A stretch of 64,000 bases of DNA from Saccharothrix deserti (GCF_009769385.1 NZ_VKAB01000008.1:434001-498000), one strand, 5' to 3'; shown: positions 55,173 to 63,932, counted from the stretch's first letter. The notes: generated by a model not told the origin, from the sequence alone. Translations and numbers: made by a program.

Positions 55173-55190
55173 TTGTGAACGCATGCACAA
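55173..55190. promoter_or_regulatory. Rex operator upstream of rex
   Basis: TTGTGAACGCATGCACAA matches TTGTGAAnnnnTTCACAA at 13 of 14 fixed bases (the second half has G for T). Position 59 bases before the rex ATG fits negative self-regulation, as known in Streptomyces. Confidence 0.85.
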
Positions 55191-55272
55191 AGTTGATGGA
55201 CCGGAGCCGGTTCGGCTCCGTCAGCTCTGGGAACAGCGCGGTACTCCCTCATGAACATCCCCCCAACGACAA

Positions 55273-55349
55273 GGTGAGCCGCGCCCGCCCGCGGATACGG
55301 GGTGCCGCTCACCATGGGGTGAATCCGCCGCGACTGCCGATGGATTCAC
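55273..55349. terminator. two adjacent stem-loops after the molybdoenzyme gene
   Basis: GGTGAGC/GCTCACC (55273-55313) and GTGAATCC/GGATTCAC (55319-55349) are exact inverted repeats in the gap between the end of the molybdoenzyme gene and the rex promoter. The second begins 15 bases after the stop. They probably end that transcript before rex. No T-run follows. Confidence 0.55.
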
Positions 55350-55363
55350 ACCTTTTCGGGTGA

Positions 55364-56884
55364 TCATCCGACGGTGAAGGAGATCGAGTGCCAGCCCGTG
55401 GCGCCGTCCGGGACCGGGGCGACGCGCTCCTGCGGCTGGGTGTTGCCGGACTTGTCCGTCGCCCGTGACTCGATGGTGTGACCTCCCGGCGCGAGGTCCA
55501 GTTCGACCCGCCACATGCGCCACGCCGAGTCGTCGACGTCGGCGGACAGCGTCGCGGTCTGCCACGGCCCGTTGTCGACCCGCACCTCGACCTCGGCCAC
55601 ACCGGTGGGCTGGGCCCAGGCCACACCGGTGGCCACGACCCGGCCGGGCACCGTCGACCGGTGCTCGGGGCGGTCGATCCGGGACATCAGCTTGACCGGC
55701 GCCTTCGCCGCCCAGCCGCGCTCGAGCCAGTACGCCCGCCGGTCGGCGAACGTGGTCACCTCCAGGTCGACGACCCACTTGGTGGCCGAGACGTAGCCGT
55801 ACAGGCCCGGGACGACCAAGCGGGCCGGGAACCCGTGCTCCAGCGGCAGCGGCTCGCCGTTCATGGCCAGGGCGATCAGCGCGCCCCGGTCCTCCTCCAG
55901 CACCACGTCCAGCGGCGTGCCGGCGGTCCAGCCGTCCACGCTCCTGGAGAACAGCTGGTCCGCGCCTTCGCGGACACCCGCCTCCACCAGCACGTCGCGC
56001 AGCGGCACGCCGACGAAGTTCGCGGTGGAGATGTACGGCCCGCCGACCTCGTTGGACACGCACACCAGGGTGATCGTGCGTTCCACCAGCTCACGGCCCC
56101 GCAGGTCGTCATAGCCGAGGTTCAGCTCGCGGTCGACCATGCCGTGCACGCGGAGCGCCCACTCCTGGGCGCGGATGCGCGGCACGCTGAGCGCGGTGTC
56201 GATCCGGTAGAAGTCCTTGTTGGGTGTGATGAAGGTGGGTGAGCCCTCGGCGGCGAAATCCGCGCCCGCCGGGATGGCCGGTGCGGGCGAGGTGGGCTTG
56301 AGGTCGCCGACCGCCTGCCGTGACGCCTCCACGTCCACCCTGGTGCCCGCGAACTGCCCGATCAGACCCGCGAGGCCCGCACCGGCCGCCGTGGCGGCCG
56401 AAGCCCTGAGGAAACTGCGGCGGCCCTCGTAGTCGAAGGTGGGCGACTCGGTCGGCTCGGCGGCTGACGCCTTGGCGTGCAGCAGGCGGAAGACCACGAC
56501 GCCCGCGACCAGGCTCGCCGTCGGGGCGAGGATGCCGAGTTGACCCAGGTCCGGCCGGTACAGCACGGCACCGACGCCGAGCAGCCCGAGCACGACGGCC
56601 AGCACCGTGCCGGGCATCGGCGAACGGCGGGACAGCAGCCCGGCGACCGCCGCCACGGCCAGCAGCACCACCGCCATGCCGAGCAGCAGCACGAGCTTGT
56701 CGTAGGTGCCGAACGCCCGGACCGCGAAATCCTTCACCGGGCTCGGCGTGAAGTCGATCGCGGTGTTGCCCACCGCGAGGAACGGGGACGCCGAGGGCTC
56801 GACCACGCCCGCGACCAGGTGTCCGGCGGCGAGTGCGGCGGCCACGCCGAGGAGTCCGACGAGGGCGGCGGTCCAACGGTTCAT
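55364..56884 (-). CDS. membrane-anchored molybdopterin-dependent oxidoreductase (sulfite oxidase type)
   Basis: 506 residues. Four hydrophobic helices (residues 7-27, 62-85, 90-110, 117-135) anchor the protein; the sulfite-oxidase domain follows outside. The segment RRSFLRASAATAAGAGLAG near 155 looks like a Tat-type twin-arginine helix following the anchor. The molybdenum cysteine lies in ITLVCVSNEVGGPYI near 275, then HGFPARLVVPGLYGYVSATKW. A C-terminal Mo-Co dimerisation domain ends with GWHSISFTVG. Substrate is unknown; no heme subunit is adjacent. It precedes rex on the same strand. Confidence 0.87.
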   Translation of the reverse strand: MNRWTAALVGLLGVAAALAAGHLVAGVVEPSASPFLAVGNTAIDFTPSPVKDFAVRAFGTYDKLVLLLGMAVVLLAVAAVAGLLSRRSPMPGTVLAVVLGLLGVGAVLYRPDLGQLGILAPTASLVAGVVVFRLLHAKASAAEPTESPTFDYEGRRSFLRASAATAAGAGLAGLIGQFAGTRVDVEASRQAVGDLKPTSPAPAIPAGADFAAEGSPTFITPNKDFYRIDTALSVPRIRAQEWALRVHGMVDRELNLGYDDLRGRELVERTITLVCVSNEVGGPYISTANFVGVPLRDVLVEAGVREGADQLFSRSVDGWTAGTPLDVVLEEDRGALIALAMNGEPLPLEHGFPARLVVPGLYGYVSATKWVVDLEVTTFADRRAYWLERGWAAKAPVKLMSRIDRPEHRSTVPGRVVATGVAWAQPTGVAEVEVRVDNGPWQTATLSADVDDSAWRMWRVELDLAPGGHTIESRATDKSGNTQPQERVAPVPDGATGWHSISFTVG

Positions 56885-56941
56885 GCCTTCAATTCGACAC
56901 CCGCCGGACGCCGGTTCACCGAATTCGTAAGCGCCCGGTAA

Positions 56942-57178
56942 TCAGGCGAGGGCGGCCCTCAACCGGTCCTCCTCGACCGACCAGTAGCCGTGCTCCTCGC
57001 CGTCGACGAGGATCACCGGCACCCGGTCGCCGTACTCGGCGCGCAGCTCGCGGTCGGCGTCGACGTCCTGGACGTCCCACGGCACGCCCAGCTCGCCGCA
57101 GATCCGCTCCAGATCGGCTTTGGCCTGCTCGCAGGCGTGGCAGTCGACCCGGCTCATCAAGGTGACGTGGTGGCTCAC
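56942..57178 (-). CDS. glutaredoxin-like protein
   Basis: 78 residues, GTG at 57178 giving SHHVTLMSRVDCHACEQAKA. The active CxxC is in SRVDCHACEQ, with RVPVILVDGEEHGYWSV holding the cis-proline. It follows the ligase gene by five bases. The same kind of gene stands before hemA in mycobacteria (Rv0508), so the position is conserved. Probably a thiol-disulfide oxidoreductase of unknown partner. Confidence 0.88.
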   Translation of the reverse strand: MSHHVTLMSRVDCHACEQAKADLERICGELGVPWDVQDVDADRELRAEYGDRVPVILVDGEEHGYWSVEEDRLRAALA

Positions 57179-57183
57179 GCCGT

Positions 57184-58653
57184 TCAGGCTAGGGGCAGCC
57201 GCAGGCGGGCTCGCGCGAGCTTCCCGGTCGGCGAGTGCGGCAGCGTGGCGGCGAACTCGACCACGGTCGGCACCTTGAACTTCGCCAGCCGTCCGGCGCA
57301 GTGGTCCTTCACCGCGTCCTCGGTCAACTCGGCGCCCTCGACCGGCACCACGACGGCCTTCACCGACTCGCCGGTCCGCTCGTCCGGCACGCCGACCGCC
57401 GCCGCCTCGGCCACGCCGTCCAGCTCGCACAGCACCTGCTCGACCTCGTGCGGGTAGACGTTGAAGCCGTTGACGATGATCAGGTCGCCCGCCCGGTCGA
57501 CCAGGTGCAGGTCGCCGTCCTCGTCGAGGTAGCCGACGTCACCGGTGCGGAACCAGCCCTCGGCGTCCGGGCCGTGCGCGCCGTCCGGCCAGTACCCGCT
57601 GAACAGGTTGTCGCCCTTGGCCGCGACCAGGCCGGTGCCGGGCTCGTCCTCGTCCTGGTCGAGCGGTCGGCCGTCGGTGTCGACCAGCCGCACCTGCACA
57701 CCGGGCAGCGCGCGCCCGACGGAACCCGCCTTGGGCACGCCGCCGGCCAGCGTCGTGGTCAGCACCGGGCCCGTCTCGGTCAGGCCGTAGCCCTCGTAGA
57801 CGGGCAGGCCGACGGCCTCGCGCATGGTGTCCAGCAGGCCGGGGGCCAGCGGTGCGGCGCCCGACGTGAAGAGGCGGACCGTGGCGAGGTCCTCGCGGAG
57901 CCGTTCGACCGGCTGGGCCAGGATCGCCGAGTACATCGGCGGCACCCCGACCAGCGTGGTCACCCGGTGCTCGCGGATCGCGGTCAACGCCTGGTCCGGG
58001 TCGAACCGCTCCAGCAGCACGGCCGTCGCGCCCGCGCCCGCCACCTGCAGCAGACCGGGGCCGAGCCCGTAGACGTGGAACAGCGGCAACGCCAGCAGCA
58101 CCCGGTCGCCCGCGGTCACCGGGGCGGGCCGCAGGGACGCGCACTGCTCGACGTTGGCCAGCAGCGCCCGGTGCGACAGCATCGCGCCGCGCGGCGAGCC
58201 GGACGTGCCGGAGGTGTAGCCGAGCACGGCCAGGTCCTCGCCGCCGCCGATCGCGGTGAACTCCTCGCCCGGCTCCATGGTCGGTGCGGGCAGCGCCTCG
58301 ACGTCCGCGCCCCCGCCGTCGCCGATGAGCAGCTTCGCGCCGCTGTCCGCGACCAGCCGCTGCAGCTCGCGGGTCGGCTGGCCCGGTCCGGCGGGCACCA
58401 GGACACCGCCGGCGCGCAGCACGCCGAACACCGCGACGCAGAACGCCGGGCCGGTGGGCAGCCGCACGACCACCCGGTCGCCCGGTTCCACACCCGCTTG
58501 GACCAACCTGTGCGCCTCACCGTCCACGGCGGCGTCGAACTCGGCCCAGGTGTAGCTGTTCGCAGTCGTGACATCGACCACCGCGACGTGCTTGGGTCCA
58601 CGGTGCGCGGAGGCGCGAACCAGGTCGGCGATGTTGCTTGCTGAAGCGGTCAA
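57184..58653 (-). CDS. AMP-binding acyl-CoA ligase family protein
   Basis: Adenylate-forming ligase, 489 residues. P-loop LGYTSGTSGSPRGAMLSHRA near 145, EGYGLTETGPVLTTTL near 295, WFRTGDVGYLDEDGDLHLVD and GFNVYPHEVEQVL near 380-410, and the C-terminal lysine in HSPTGKLARARL. The best start is a TTG at 58653: AGGAGGT lies four bases before it; the GTG at 58698 has none. Likely substrate a fatty or aryl acid, not readable here. It is not MenE, which is at 28421. Confidence 0.88.
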   Translation of the reverse strand: MTASASNIADLVRASAHRGPKHVAVVDVTTANSYTWAEFDAAVDGEAHRLVQAGVEPGDRVVVRLPTGPAFCVAVFGVLRAGGVLVPAGPGQPTRELQRLVADSGAKLLIGDGGGADVEALPAPTMEPGEEFTAIGGGEDLAVLGYTSGTSGSPRGAMLSHRALLANVEQCASLRPAPVTAGDRVLLALPLFHVYGLGPGLLQVAGAGATAVLLERFDPDQALTAIREHRVTTLVGVPPMYSAILAQPVERLREDLATVRLFTSGAAPLAPGLLDTMREAVGLPVYEGYGLTETGPVLTTTLAGGVPKAGSVGRALPGVQVRLVDTDGRPLDQDEDEPGTGLVAAKGDNLFSGYWPDGAHGPDAEGWFRTGDVGYLDEDGDLHLVDRAGDLIIVNGFNVYPHEVEQVLCELDGVAEAAAVGVPDERTGESVKAVVVPVEGAELTEDAVKDHCAGRLAKFKVPTVVEFAATLPHSPTGKLARARLRLPLA

Positions 58654-58823
58654 CGTGACCTCCTGGTAACCACAGCGGACCTCAGCGCAGTCTGTCACGT
58701 GGACGAGGAGTCACGAAGTGCCTCCGTCCGCGTCGCGGATTCGAGACCACTTGCCGCTACCTACTACGGAGTAACAACACGTATGCTGCCGGCACGTCGA
58801 CTCTGTGGAGGTGCCGCGAGCCG
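58654..58823. promoter_or_regulatory. divergent promoter region, AMP-ligase and bldN
   Basis: 170 bases between divergent genes. TATGCT near 58785 is a fair -10 for bldN, and TACTACGGAGTA just upstream is a palindrome. In Streptomyces bldN is a BldD target; this palindrome matches the BldD consensus only partly. No Rex site. Confidence 0.4.
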
Positions 58824-59477
58824 ATGACCGCAAGGGCACGCGAAAACTCCGTCCGAACTATCCGGACGCTCCGCTCCAGGTGGAGTGCGGGAGGGCAGTC
58901 CAGCACGATCGAGAGCGTGGAGAGCGACGCGGCCGACGAGCCGTGGAACCTGGTCCGCGCCGCTCAGAGCGGCGACACGGACGCGTTCGGCGCGCTCTAC
59001 GACCGGTACGTCGACGTGGTGTACCGCTACGTGCTCTTCCGGGTCGGCGACCGCACGCTGGCTGAGGACGTCACCAGCGAGACGTTCCTCCGCGCGCTGC
59101 GCAGCATCGGTTCGATCAGCTACCAGGGCCGCGACGTCGGCGCTTGGTTTGTCACGATCGCGCGAAACATCGTTTTCGACTACGTGAAGTCCAGCCGGTA
59201 CCGGTTGGAGATCACGACCGCCGAACTGGCGGACAACCGCGAGGTCACGGACGGTCCCGAGCAGGAAGTGCTGACCGACGCGACCAACGCCGAACTGCTC
59301 CGCTGTGTCGCCCAATTGGGTGAAGACCAGCGTGAATGCATCACCCTCCGTTTCATCCAGGGCTTGTCCGTGGCCGAGACGGCAGCGAGGATGGGGCGCA
59401 ACGAGGGCGCCATCAAGGCCCTGCAGCACCGAGCGGTACGCCGGCTGGCCCAACTGCTGCCCACCTGGCTGCGGTGA
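58824..59477 (+). CDS. bldN: ECF RNA polymerase sigma factor, BldN-type
   Basis: Sigma factor that in Streptomyces starts aerial growth. 217 residues, ATG at 58824 with GGAGGTG ten bases upstream. Region 2 spans about 40-110 (LVRAAQSGDTDAFGALYDRY, VTSETFLRALRSIGS, AWFVTIARNIVFDYVKSS) and region 4 about 155-212 (LGEDQRECITLRFIQGLSVA, MGRNEGAIKALQHRAVRRLA). About 38 residues precede region 2, shorter than the 86-residue pro-sequence of S. coelicolor BldN. Placement between rex/hem and a DUF5667 gene matches the Streptomyces bldN-rsbN locus. Confidence 0.82.
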   Translation: MTARARENSVRTIRTLRSRWSAGGQSSTIESVESDAADEPWNLVRAAQSGDTDAFGALYDRYVDVVYRYVLFRVGDRTLAEDVTSETFLRALRSIGSISYQGRDVGAWFVTIARNIVFDYVKSSRYRLEITTAELADNREVTDGPEQEVLTDATNAELLRCVAQLGEDQRECITLRFIQGLSVAETAARMGRNEGAIKALQHRAVRRLAQLLPTWLR

Positions 59478-59576
59478 TCACCGTCGCACCGCTCGTGCTC
59501 GCGTAACCCCGGGACCTCCCGGTTCGTTACTCGGGGCAGGATCGCTCGAGACGGTTCGGGATGGTTGGCCTGCGGG

Positions 59577-60710
59577 ATGGTACGAAGAGGGATCACGCCA
59601 CTGTGGCGTCACAGACAGCGCGAGCAGTTCGCCCGCGCGGTCGACGCCCGTCCCGGTTCGACACCGCCCGGACCGGTGCCACCCGACTCGGCTGACTCAC
59701 CTGACTCGCCCGACTCGGCCGTCGGGGATTTCGCCGACGAGCTGGCCGTCGTGGCGCTGCTGCGGAAAGCCGCCGTCACCAGCGGTCCGGACGAGGACGC
59801 CAAGGCGCGGATGCGGGCCAGGGTGCTGGGTGCCACCGCGCCGCCGCCCACCAAGCTCGACCTGCTCGAACAGGAGCGCCACAGACGGCGCGGCGGAGCC
59901 AGGGGTCGGTTGGCGGTAGCCCTCGCCGCGGCGCTGTGCCTGCTGTTCTCGCTGGCCGGGATGAGCCTGCTGCTGAGCCAGGACGCGCTGCCCGGTGACG
60001 CGCTGTACGGCGTCAAGCGCACCGCCGAGTCGGCCTCGCTCGGCCTCACCTTCGGCGAGGAGTCGAAGGGCTACAAGCGCCTGGAGTTCGCCGCCGCGCG
60101 CGTCGACGAGTTGGAAACGCTGGTCGACCGGTACCGCGAGTCCGGCGACGGACCGCTCGGCGGCTACCTGACCGCGCTGACCGATTTCGACGCCGACGCC
60201 GCGGCCGGTTCCCGCGTGCTGGCCGCGTTCGGGTCGAACTCGGATCAGCGCACCCTCGAGGAGCTGCGCGACTGGGCCACCGCGCAGGCGACCCGGTTGG
60301 CGGAGCTGCGGATGTCGCTGCCCACCGACGCCGCCGACCGGGCCGGGACGTCGCTGGACCTGCTCGACCGGATCGCGCAGCGCGCGTCGGCGCTGCACGC
60401 CCGGACGAACTGCGTGTCCGTGACGTCGGGGCAGGTCGACCAGGTCGGACCGGTGCCGGACGAGGGCGAGTGCGTGACGCAGCCGGTCGACCCGGGCACG
60501 TCGCCGAACGGCCAACCGTCCGCGGTGGAGACCACCACGCCCGCCGTCGCGCCCACGACGTCCGGCCCCGGCGCCACCAGCGCGTCGGACGGCGTACCCG
60601 ATGTGGTGTCGTCGACGCCGCCGGTGCCGACGACCACGCCGGGCGGACCGCTGCTCCCGCTGCCCACGTTGACGCTCCCGTCGCTACCCCTGCCCGGCCT
60701 CGGCGGCTGA
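59577..60710 (+). CDS. rsbN: DUF5667-containing membrane protein, RsbN-like anti-sigma factor
   Basis: Probable anti-sigma factor of BldN. 377 residues from ATG 59577; an earlier GTG four codons back is possible and no ribosome site is clear. An N-terminal cytoplasmic part (with DSPDSPDSA from 9-bp repeats) contains FADELAVVALLRKAAVTSG; one helix, LAVALAAALCLLFSLAGMSL, lies near 110-130; the DUF5667 domain follows (DALPGDALYGVKRTAESASL, RVDELETLVDRYRESGDGPL). The last 90 residues are Pro/Thr/Ser-rich, outside the cell. Position right after bldN is the main argument for its function. Confidence 0.75.
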   Translation: MVRRGITPLWRHRQREQFARAVDARPGSTPPGPVPPDSADSPDSPDSAVGDFADELAVVALLRKAAVTSGPDEDAKARMRARVLGATAPPPTKLDLLEQERHRRRGGARGRLAVALAAALCLLFSLAGMSLLLSQDALPGDALYGVKRTAESASLGLTFGEESKGYKRLEFAAARVDELETLVDRYRESGDGPLGGYLTALTDFDADAAAGSRVLAAFGSNSDQRTLEELRDWATAQATRLAELRMSLPTDAADRAGTSLDLLDRIAQRASALHARTNCVSVTSGQVDQVGPVPDEGECVTQPVDPGTSPNGQPSAVETTTPAVAPTTSGPGATSASDGVPDVVSSTPPVPTTTPGGPLLPLPTLTLPSLPLPGLGG

Positions 60711-60749
60711 TCGCTACCCTGTCCCCATCGGACCGCGGGAGGCGCTGAC

Positions 60750-61640
60750 GTGGTGAAAAGGCGTGTGGTGGAGGGCTCGGCGGAGCGGGAGAGACTTGCC
60801 GCGCTGGCCGGTGAGGCTTCGGCCGAGGCCGCGCTGGCGGTGGTCGGGCCACCTGGGAGCGCGGCCACGGACCTCACCGCCGCCGCCTTCTTCGACGTCG
60901 ACAACACCATGATGATGGGTGCGTCGATCTTCCACTTCGCGCGTGGGCTGGCGGCGCGCAAGTACTTCAAGAACTCGGACCTGGCCGGGTTCGCGTGGCA
61001 GCAGATCAAGTTCCGGGTCGGCGGGCGGGAGGATCCGCAGAGCGTCGCGGCGTCCCGTGAGCAGGCGCTGTCGTTCGTAGCAGGTCGGTCGGTGGCGGAG
61101 TTGGTCTCGCTCGGCGAGGAGATCTACGACGAGCTGATGGCGGACCGGATCTGGACCGGTACCCAGGCTCTGGCGCAGATGCACCTGGACGCCGGGCAGC
61201 GGGTCTGGTTGGTCACGGCGACGCCGGTGGAGCTGGCGCAGATCATCGCCCGGCGGCTGGGCCTGACGGGCGCGCTGGGCACGGTGTCGGAGAACACCGA
61301 CGGCATCTACACGGGCCGGTTGGTCGGTGACCTGCTGCACGGCCGGGCGAAGGCACACGCGGTCCGCGCGCTGGCCGCGAAGGAAGGCCTGGACCTGCGG
61401 CGGTGCACCGCGTACTCGGACTCGGTGAACGACGTCCCGATGCTCTCGGTGGTCGGCACGGCGGTGGCCGTGAACCCGGACTCGGGCCTCCGCGAAACCG
61501 CCCGCAAACGAGGCTGGGAGATCCGCGACTTCCGCACCGGCCGCAAGGCGGCGAAGATCGGCGTCCCGTCCGTCCTGGGCGCCGGCGCCCTGGCAGGCGC
61601 CGTAGCCGCCACCCTGGCCTACCGCCGCCGCGACCGCTGA
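60750..61640 (+). CDS. HAD-superfamily phosphatase, SerB1-like
   Basis: HAD hydrolase of the phosphoserine-phosphatase type, 296 residues, GTG at 60750. Motif [20 protein letters not shown] near 48 (DxDNT), motif [15 protein letters not shown] near 155, motif III/IV with [20 protein letters not shown] near 225. A hydrophobic C-terminal segment ([18 protein letters not shown]) followed by RRRDR could be a membrane anchor. It lies near where serB1 stands in mycobacteria (Rv0505c). Substrate unproven. Its stop lies in a 34-bp duplication. Confidence 0.85.
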   Translation: MVKRRVVEGSAERERLAALAGEASAEAALAVVGPPGSAATDLTAAAFFDVDNTMMMGASIFHFARGLAARKYFKNSDLAGFAWQQIKFRVGGREDPQSVAASREQALSFVAGRSVAELVSLGEEIYDELMADRIWTGTQALAQMHLDAGQRVWLVTATPVELAQIIARRLGLTGALGTVSENTDGIYTGRLVGDLLHGRAKAHAVRALAAKEGLDLRRCTAYSDSVNDVPMLSVVGTAVAVNPDSGLRETARKRGWEIRDFRTGRKAAKIGVPSVLGAGALAGAVAATLAYRRRDR

Positions 61641-61699
61641 CGCCCGACCCCTGCGCGGTTGTCCCGACCGCTGACGCCCGCCTCCCTGCGCGGTTGTCC
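61631..61699. repeat. 34-bp tandem duplication across the HAD gene stop
   Basis: CGACCGCTGACGCCCG occurs at 61631-61646 and 61665-61680, each followed by CCCTGCGCGGTTGTCC with small differences. The first copy contains the stop codon of the HAD gene. The second copy ends in the DnaA-box sequence. Confidence 0.8.
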
Positions 61700-61702
61700 A
61701 CA
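61694..61702. promoter_or_regulatory. consensus DnaA box, copy 2
   Basis: TTGTCCACA in the same position relative to the terminator-like element as the box at 31865-31873, about 25-35 bases ahead of the shared block. An origin is excluded by the lack of a box cluster. Confidence 0.5.
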
Positions 61703-61729
61703 GTCCGCCGTCGACCGACCAGAGCTGTC

Positions 61730-61782
61730 GGGCCCTTGTGGCAGGGTTAAAGCAGGGGTCCCCTTGGGCGGGGGACGCCTGC
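61730..61782. terminator. repeated terminator-like element, copy 2
   Basis: GCAGGGGTCCCC (61752-61763) pairs with GGGGACGCCTGC (61771-61782) with one mismatch, preceded by GCCCTTGTGGCAGGGTTAAA. It repeats the block at 31898-31951 with few changes. It lies between the convergent HAD and acyltransferase genes. Confidence 0.72.
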
Positions 61783-61830
61783 GAAGCCGTTGTGGCCGTC
61801 GCGTCGGCCCGAGCCTCAGCCGAGCCGGCC

Positions 61831-62865
61831 TCAGCCGAGGAAGACGTTCCGGCGCTGCGTCAGCAGCCGGTACAGGGTCTGCTGGATGGTCTCGCGCACC
61901 TGGTCCGTCAGGTTGAACACGAGCATCGGGTCGTCCGCCGCGTGCTCGCCGTAGACATCGGTCCGGATCGGTTCGCCGAACTCGATGTACCACTTCGACG
62001 GCAACGGGATCGCGCCCAGCGGGCCGAGGAACGGGAAGAACGGCGTCACCGGGAAGTACGGGAACCCGAAAAGCCTGGCCAGCGCCTTGAGATCGCCGAT
62101 CATCGGGTAGATCTCCTCCGCACCGACGATCGAGCACGGGATGATCGGCACACCGGTGTTCAACGCCGCCGACACGAACCCGCCGCGCCCGAACCGCTGG
62201 AGCTTGTACCGGTCCTTGAACGGCTTGCCGATGCCCTTGAACCCCTCCGGCCACACGCCGACCAGCTCGCCCGACCTGAGCAGCCGCTCCGCGTCCGGGT
62301 TGCACGCCAGCGTCTGCCCCGACTTCCGCGCCAACGCACCCAGCACCGGCGTCTTGAACACCAGGTCCGCGCCCAGCATCCGCAGGTGCCGACGCTTCGG
62401 GTGGTCCGCCCGCACCGCGAACGCGGTCATCGTCGCGTCCAACGGCAGCGTGCCGGAGTGGTTGGCGACGATCAGCGCACCGCCCTCACCCGGCACGTTG
62501 TGCATCCCGATCGTCTCGACCCGGAACCACTTCTCGTACAGCGGCCTGAGCGGCGGCATCAGGATGTGGTCGGTCAGGTCCGGGTCGAAGCCGAACTCGT
62601 CCACCTCGTAGTCGCCCTGGATGCGCCTGCGGGCGAAGCTCAGCAGGTCCGCCAGGTGCCGCTCCCAAGCCGCCGGCTCCGACGACGTGGGCTCGGGCTC
62701 GGGCGCCGATTCGTGCGCGGACTCCCGCGACGGCGACAGCGACGACGGCGGCGGGGGCTCAGGAAGCTGCCCCAAAGCCTGGGTTCTCGCCTGAGCCGCG
62801 CCGCGCCGTCGTCGGGAAGCCTCCCGGTCCGCACCGTGCAACGGGATCACCCGTGCCTCTGCCAC
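61831..62865 (-). CDS. lysophospholipid acyltransferase family protein
   Basis: PlsC-type acyltransferase, 344 residues from the GTG at 62865 with AGGAGGT six bases upstream. The first 75 residues are basic and Pro/Ser-rich. The catalytic motif is IVANHSGTLPLDATMTAF near 135 (NHxxxxD), the acceptor motif VGVWPEGFKGIGKPF near 210, and VPIIPCSIVGAEEIYP near 245. Similar to mycobacterial Rv0502, which also neighbours a GalE2-type gene. It probably acylates a lipid at the cytoplasmic face of the membrane. Confidence 0.87.
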   Translation of the reverse strand: MAEARVIPLHGADREASRRRRGAAQARTQALGQLPEPPPPSSLSPSRESAHESAPEPEPTSSEPAAWERHLADLLSFARRRIQGDYEVDEFGFDPDLTDHILMPPLRPLYEKWFRVETIGMHNVPGEGGALIVANHSGTLPLDATMTAFAVRADHPKRRHLRMLGADLVFKTPVLGALARKSGQTLACNPDAERLLRSGELVGVWPEGFKGIGKPFKDRYKLQRFGRGGFVSAALNTGVPIIPCSIVGAEEIYPMIGDLKALARLFGFPYFPVTPFFPFLGPLGAIPLPSKWYIEFGEPIRTDVYGEHAADDPMLVFNLTDQVRETIQQTLYRLLTQRRNVFLG

Positions 62866-62894
62866 GTGTCCACCTCCTCGCGTCTGCCGGCGGT

Positions 62895-63932
62895 CTAGCG
62901 GAGCCGGGCGGCGACGTCGAGGACGCCCCGCTCGACCGACGCCACCAACTCCGGGTCGATGATCGGACGCAGGGCGCGCCCGCTCACGTAGTCGTCGAAC
63001 GCCTGCTGGGTGGTCCACCTCGGGGTGAAGCCGAACTCCTGCTTCAGCAGCGTCGTGTCCACCACCCGTCCCCAGTTGAGGAACCTCATCTGGTCCGGGG
63101 AGAAGTCCACCAGCCGCGCACTGCGGAACAACCTGCCCATCATGGGCACCGCCCCGCTCGGCACGGGCAGGTTGATCCGGCCCGCACGGCGGATGGCCTG
63201 CGACAGCAGCAGCACACCGTCACCGCCCACGTTGTACACGCCGGGCAGGTCGTGCAACGTCGCCCGCTCCAGCACCGCCAGCGCGTCCTCGGAGTGCAGC
63301 AACTGCACCCTGGCGTCGTACCCCAGCACCGTCGGCACGACCGGCAGGGCGAAGTACCTCGTCAGGACGGTGTCGATGCGCGGGCCGATGAAGTTGGTGA
63401 ACCGCAGCGCGGTGACGTCGACGTCCGGCCTGCGCCGGGCGAAACCGCGCACGTACCCCTCGACCTCGACCGCGTCCTTGGCGTACCCGCTGGACGGCAG
63501 GTCCTTCGGGCCCATGTCCTCGGTGAACACCGCCGGGTCGCGTGAACTCGACCCGTAGACCGCGCTGGTGGACTTCACCACCAGCTTGCGCACGTGCGGC
63601 GACTTCTGGCACGCGGCCAGCAGCTGCATCGTGCCGATGACGTTCATCTCCTTCATCGCGGTCCGACCCGCCGGACCGGCCGGGTTCGCCGTCACCGACG
63701 CGTGCACGACCGTGTCGACGTGCGCGGTGGCGATGACCTTCGCGATGAGGGGGTTGCGGATGTCGGCGCGCACGAACTCGGCGCGGCCCATGCGGCGCAG
63801 CAGGTCACGGGACGGCGGCTCGGTGTCCACGCCGAGCACGCGTTCGACGTCCGGGTTCGCCGCGAAGCGCGCGGCGAGGTGGCCGCCGAGGAAACGGCTG
63901 CATCCGGTGACGAGAACGACCTTGGGCGCCAT
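62895..63932 (-). CDS. NAD-dependent epimerase/dehydratase family protein
   Basis: Short-chain dehydrogenase of the extended type, 345 residues, ATG at 63932. Rossmann loop VLVTGCSRFLGGHLAARFAA (GxxxxxG at residues 9-15), LGVDTEPPSRDLL, VVHASVTANPAGPAGRTAM, and an active-site region KSTSAVYGSS followed by SSGYAKDAVEVEGYV, where the catalytic Tyr and Lys stand as YAKD (YxxK spacing is altered). It lies beside the acyltransferase as GalE2 (Rv0501) lies beside Rv0502. Substrate, probably a nucleotide sugar, is unknown. Confidence 0.82.
   Translation of the reverse strand: MAPKVVLVTGCSRFLGGHLAARFAANPDVERVLGVDTEPPSRDLLRRMGRAEFVRADIRNPLIAKVIATAHVDTVVHASVTANPAGPAGRTAMKEMNVIGTMQLLAACQKSPHVRKLVVKSTSAVYGSSSRDPAVFTEDMGPKDLPSSGYAKDAVEVEGYVRGFARRRPDVDVTALRFTNFIGPRIDTVLTRYFALPVVPTVLGYDARVQLLHSEDALAVLERATLHDLPGVYNVGGDGVLLLSQAIRRAGRINLPVPSGAVPMMGRLFRSARLVDFSPDQMRFLNWGRVVDTTLLKQEFGFTPRWTTQQAFDDYVSGRALRPIIDPELVASVERGVLDVAARLR

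Noticed and set aside
57184..58653. The AMP-ligase as a second MenE or as PaaK
   Set aside because: It lacks neighbours of either pathway, and a complete menE lies beside menB; PaaK proteins have a different, shorter architecture.
58760..58790. TACTACGGAGTA as a BldD operator before bldN
   Set aside because: It is palindromic but matches the BldD consensus at too few positions for a call; kept only as part of the promoter region.
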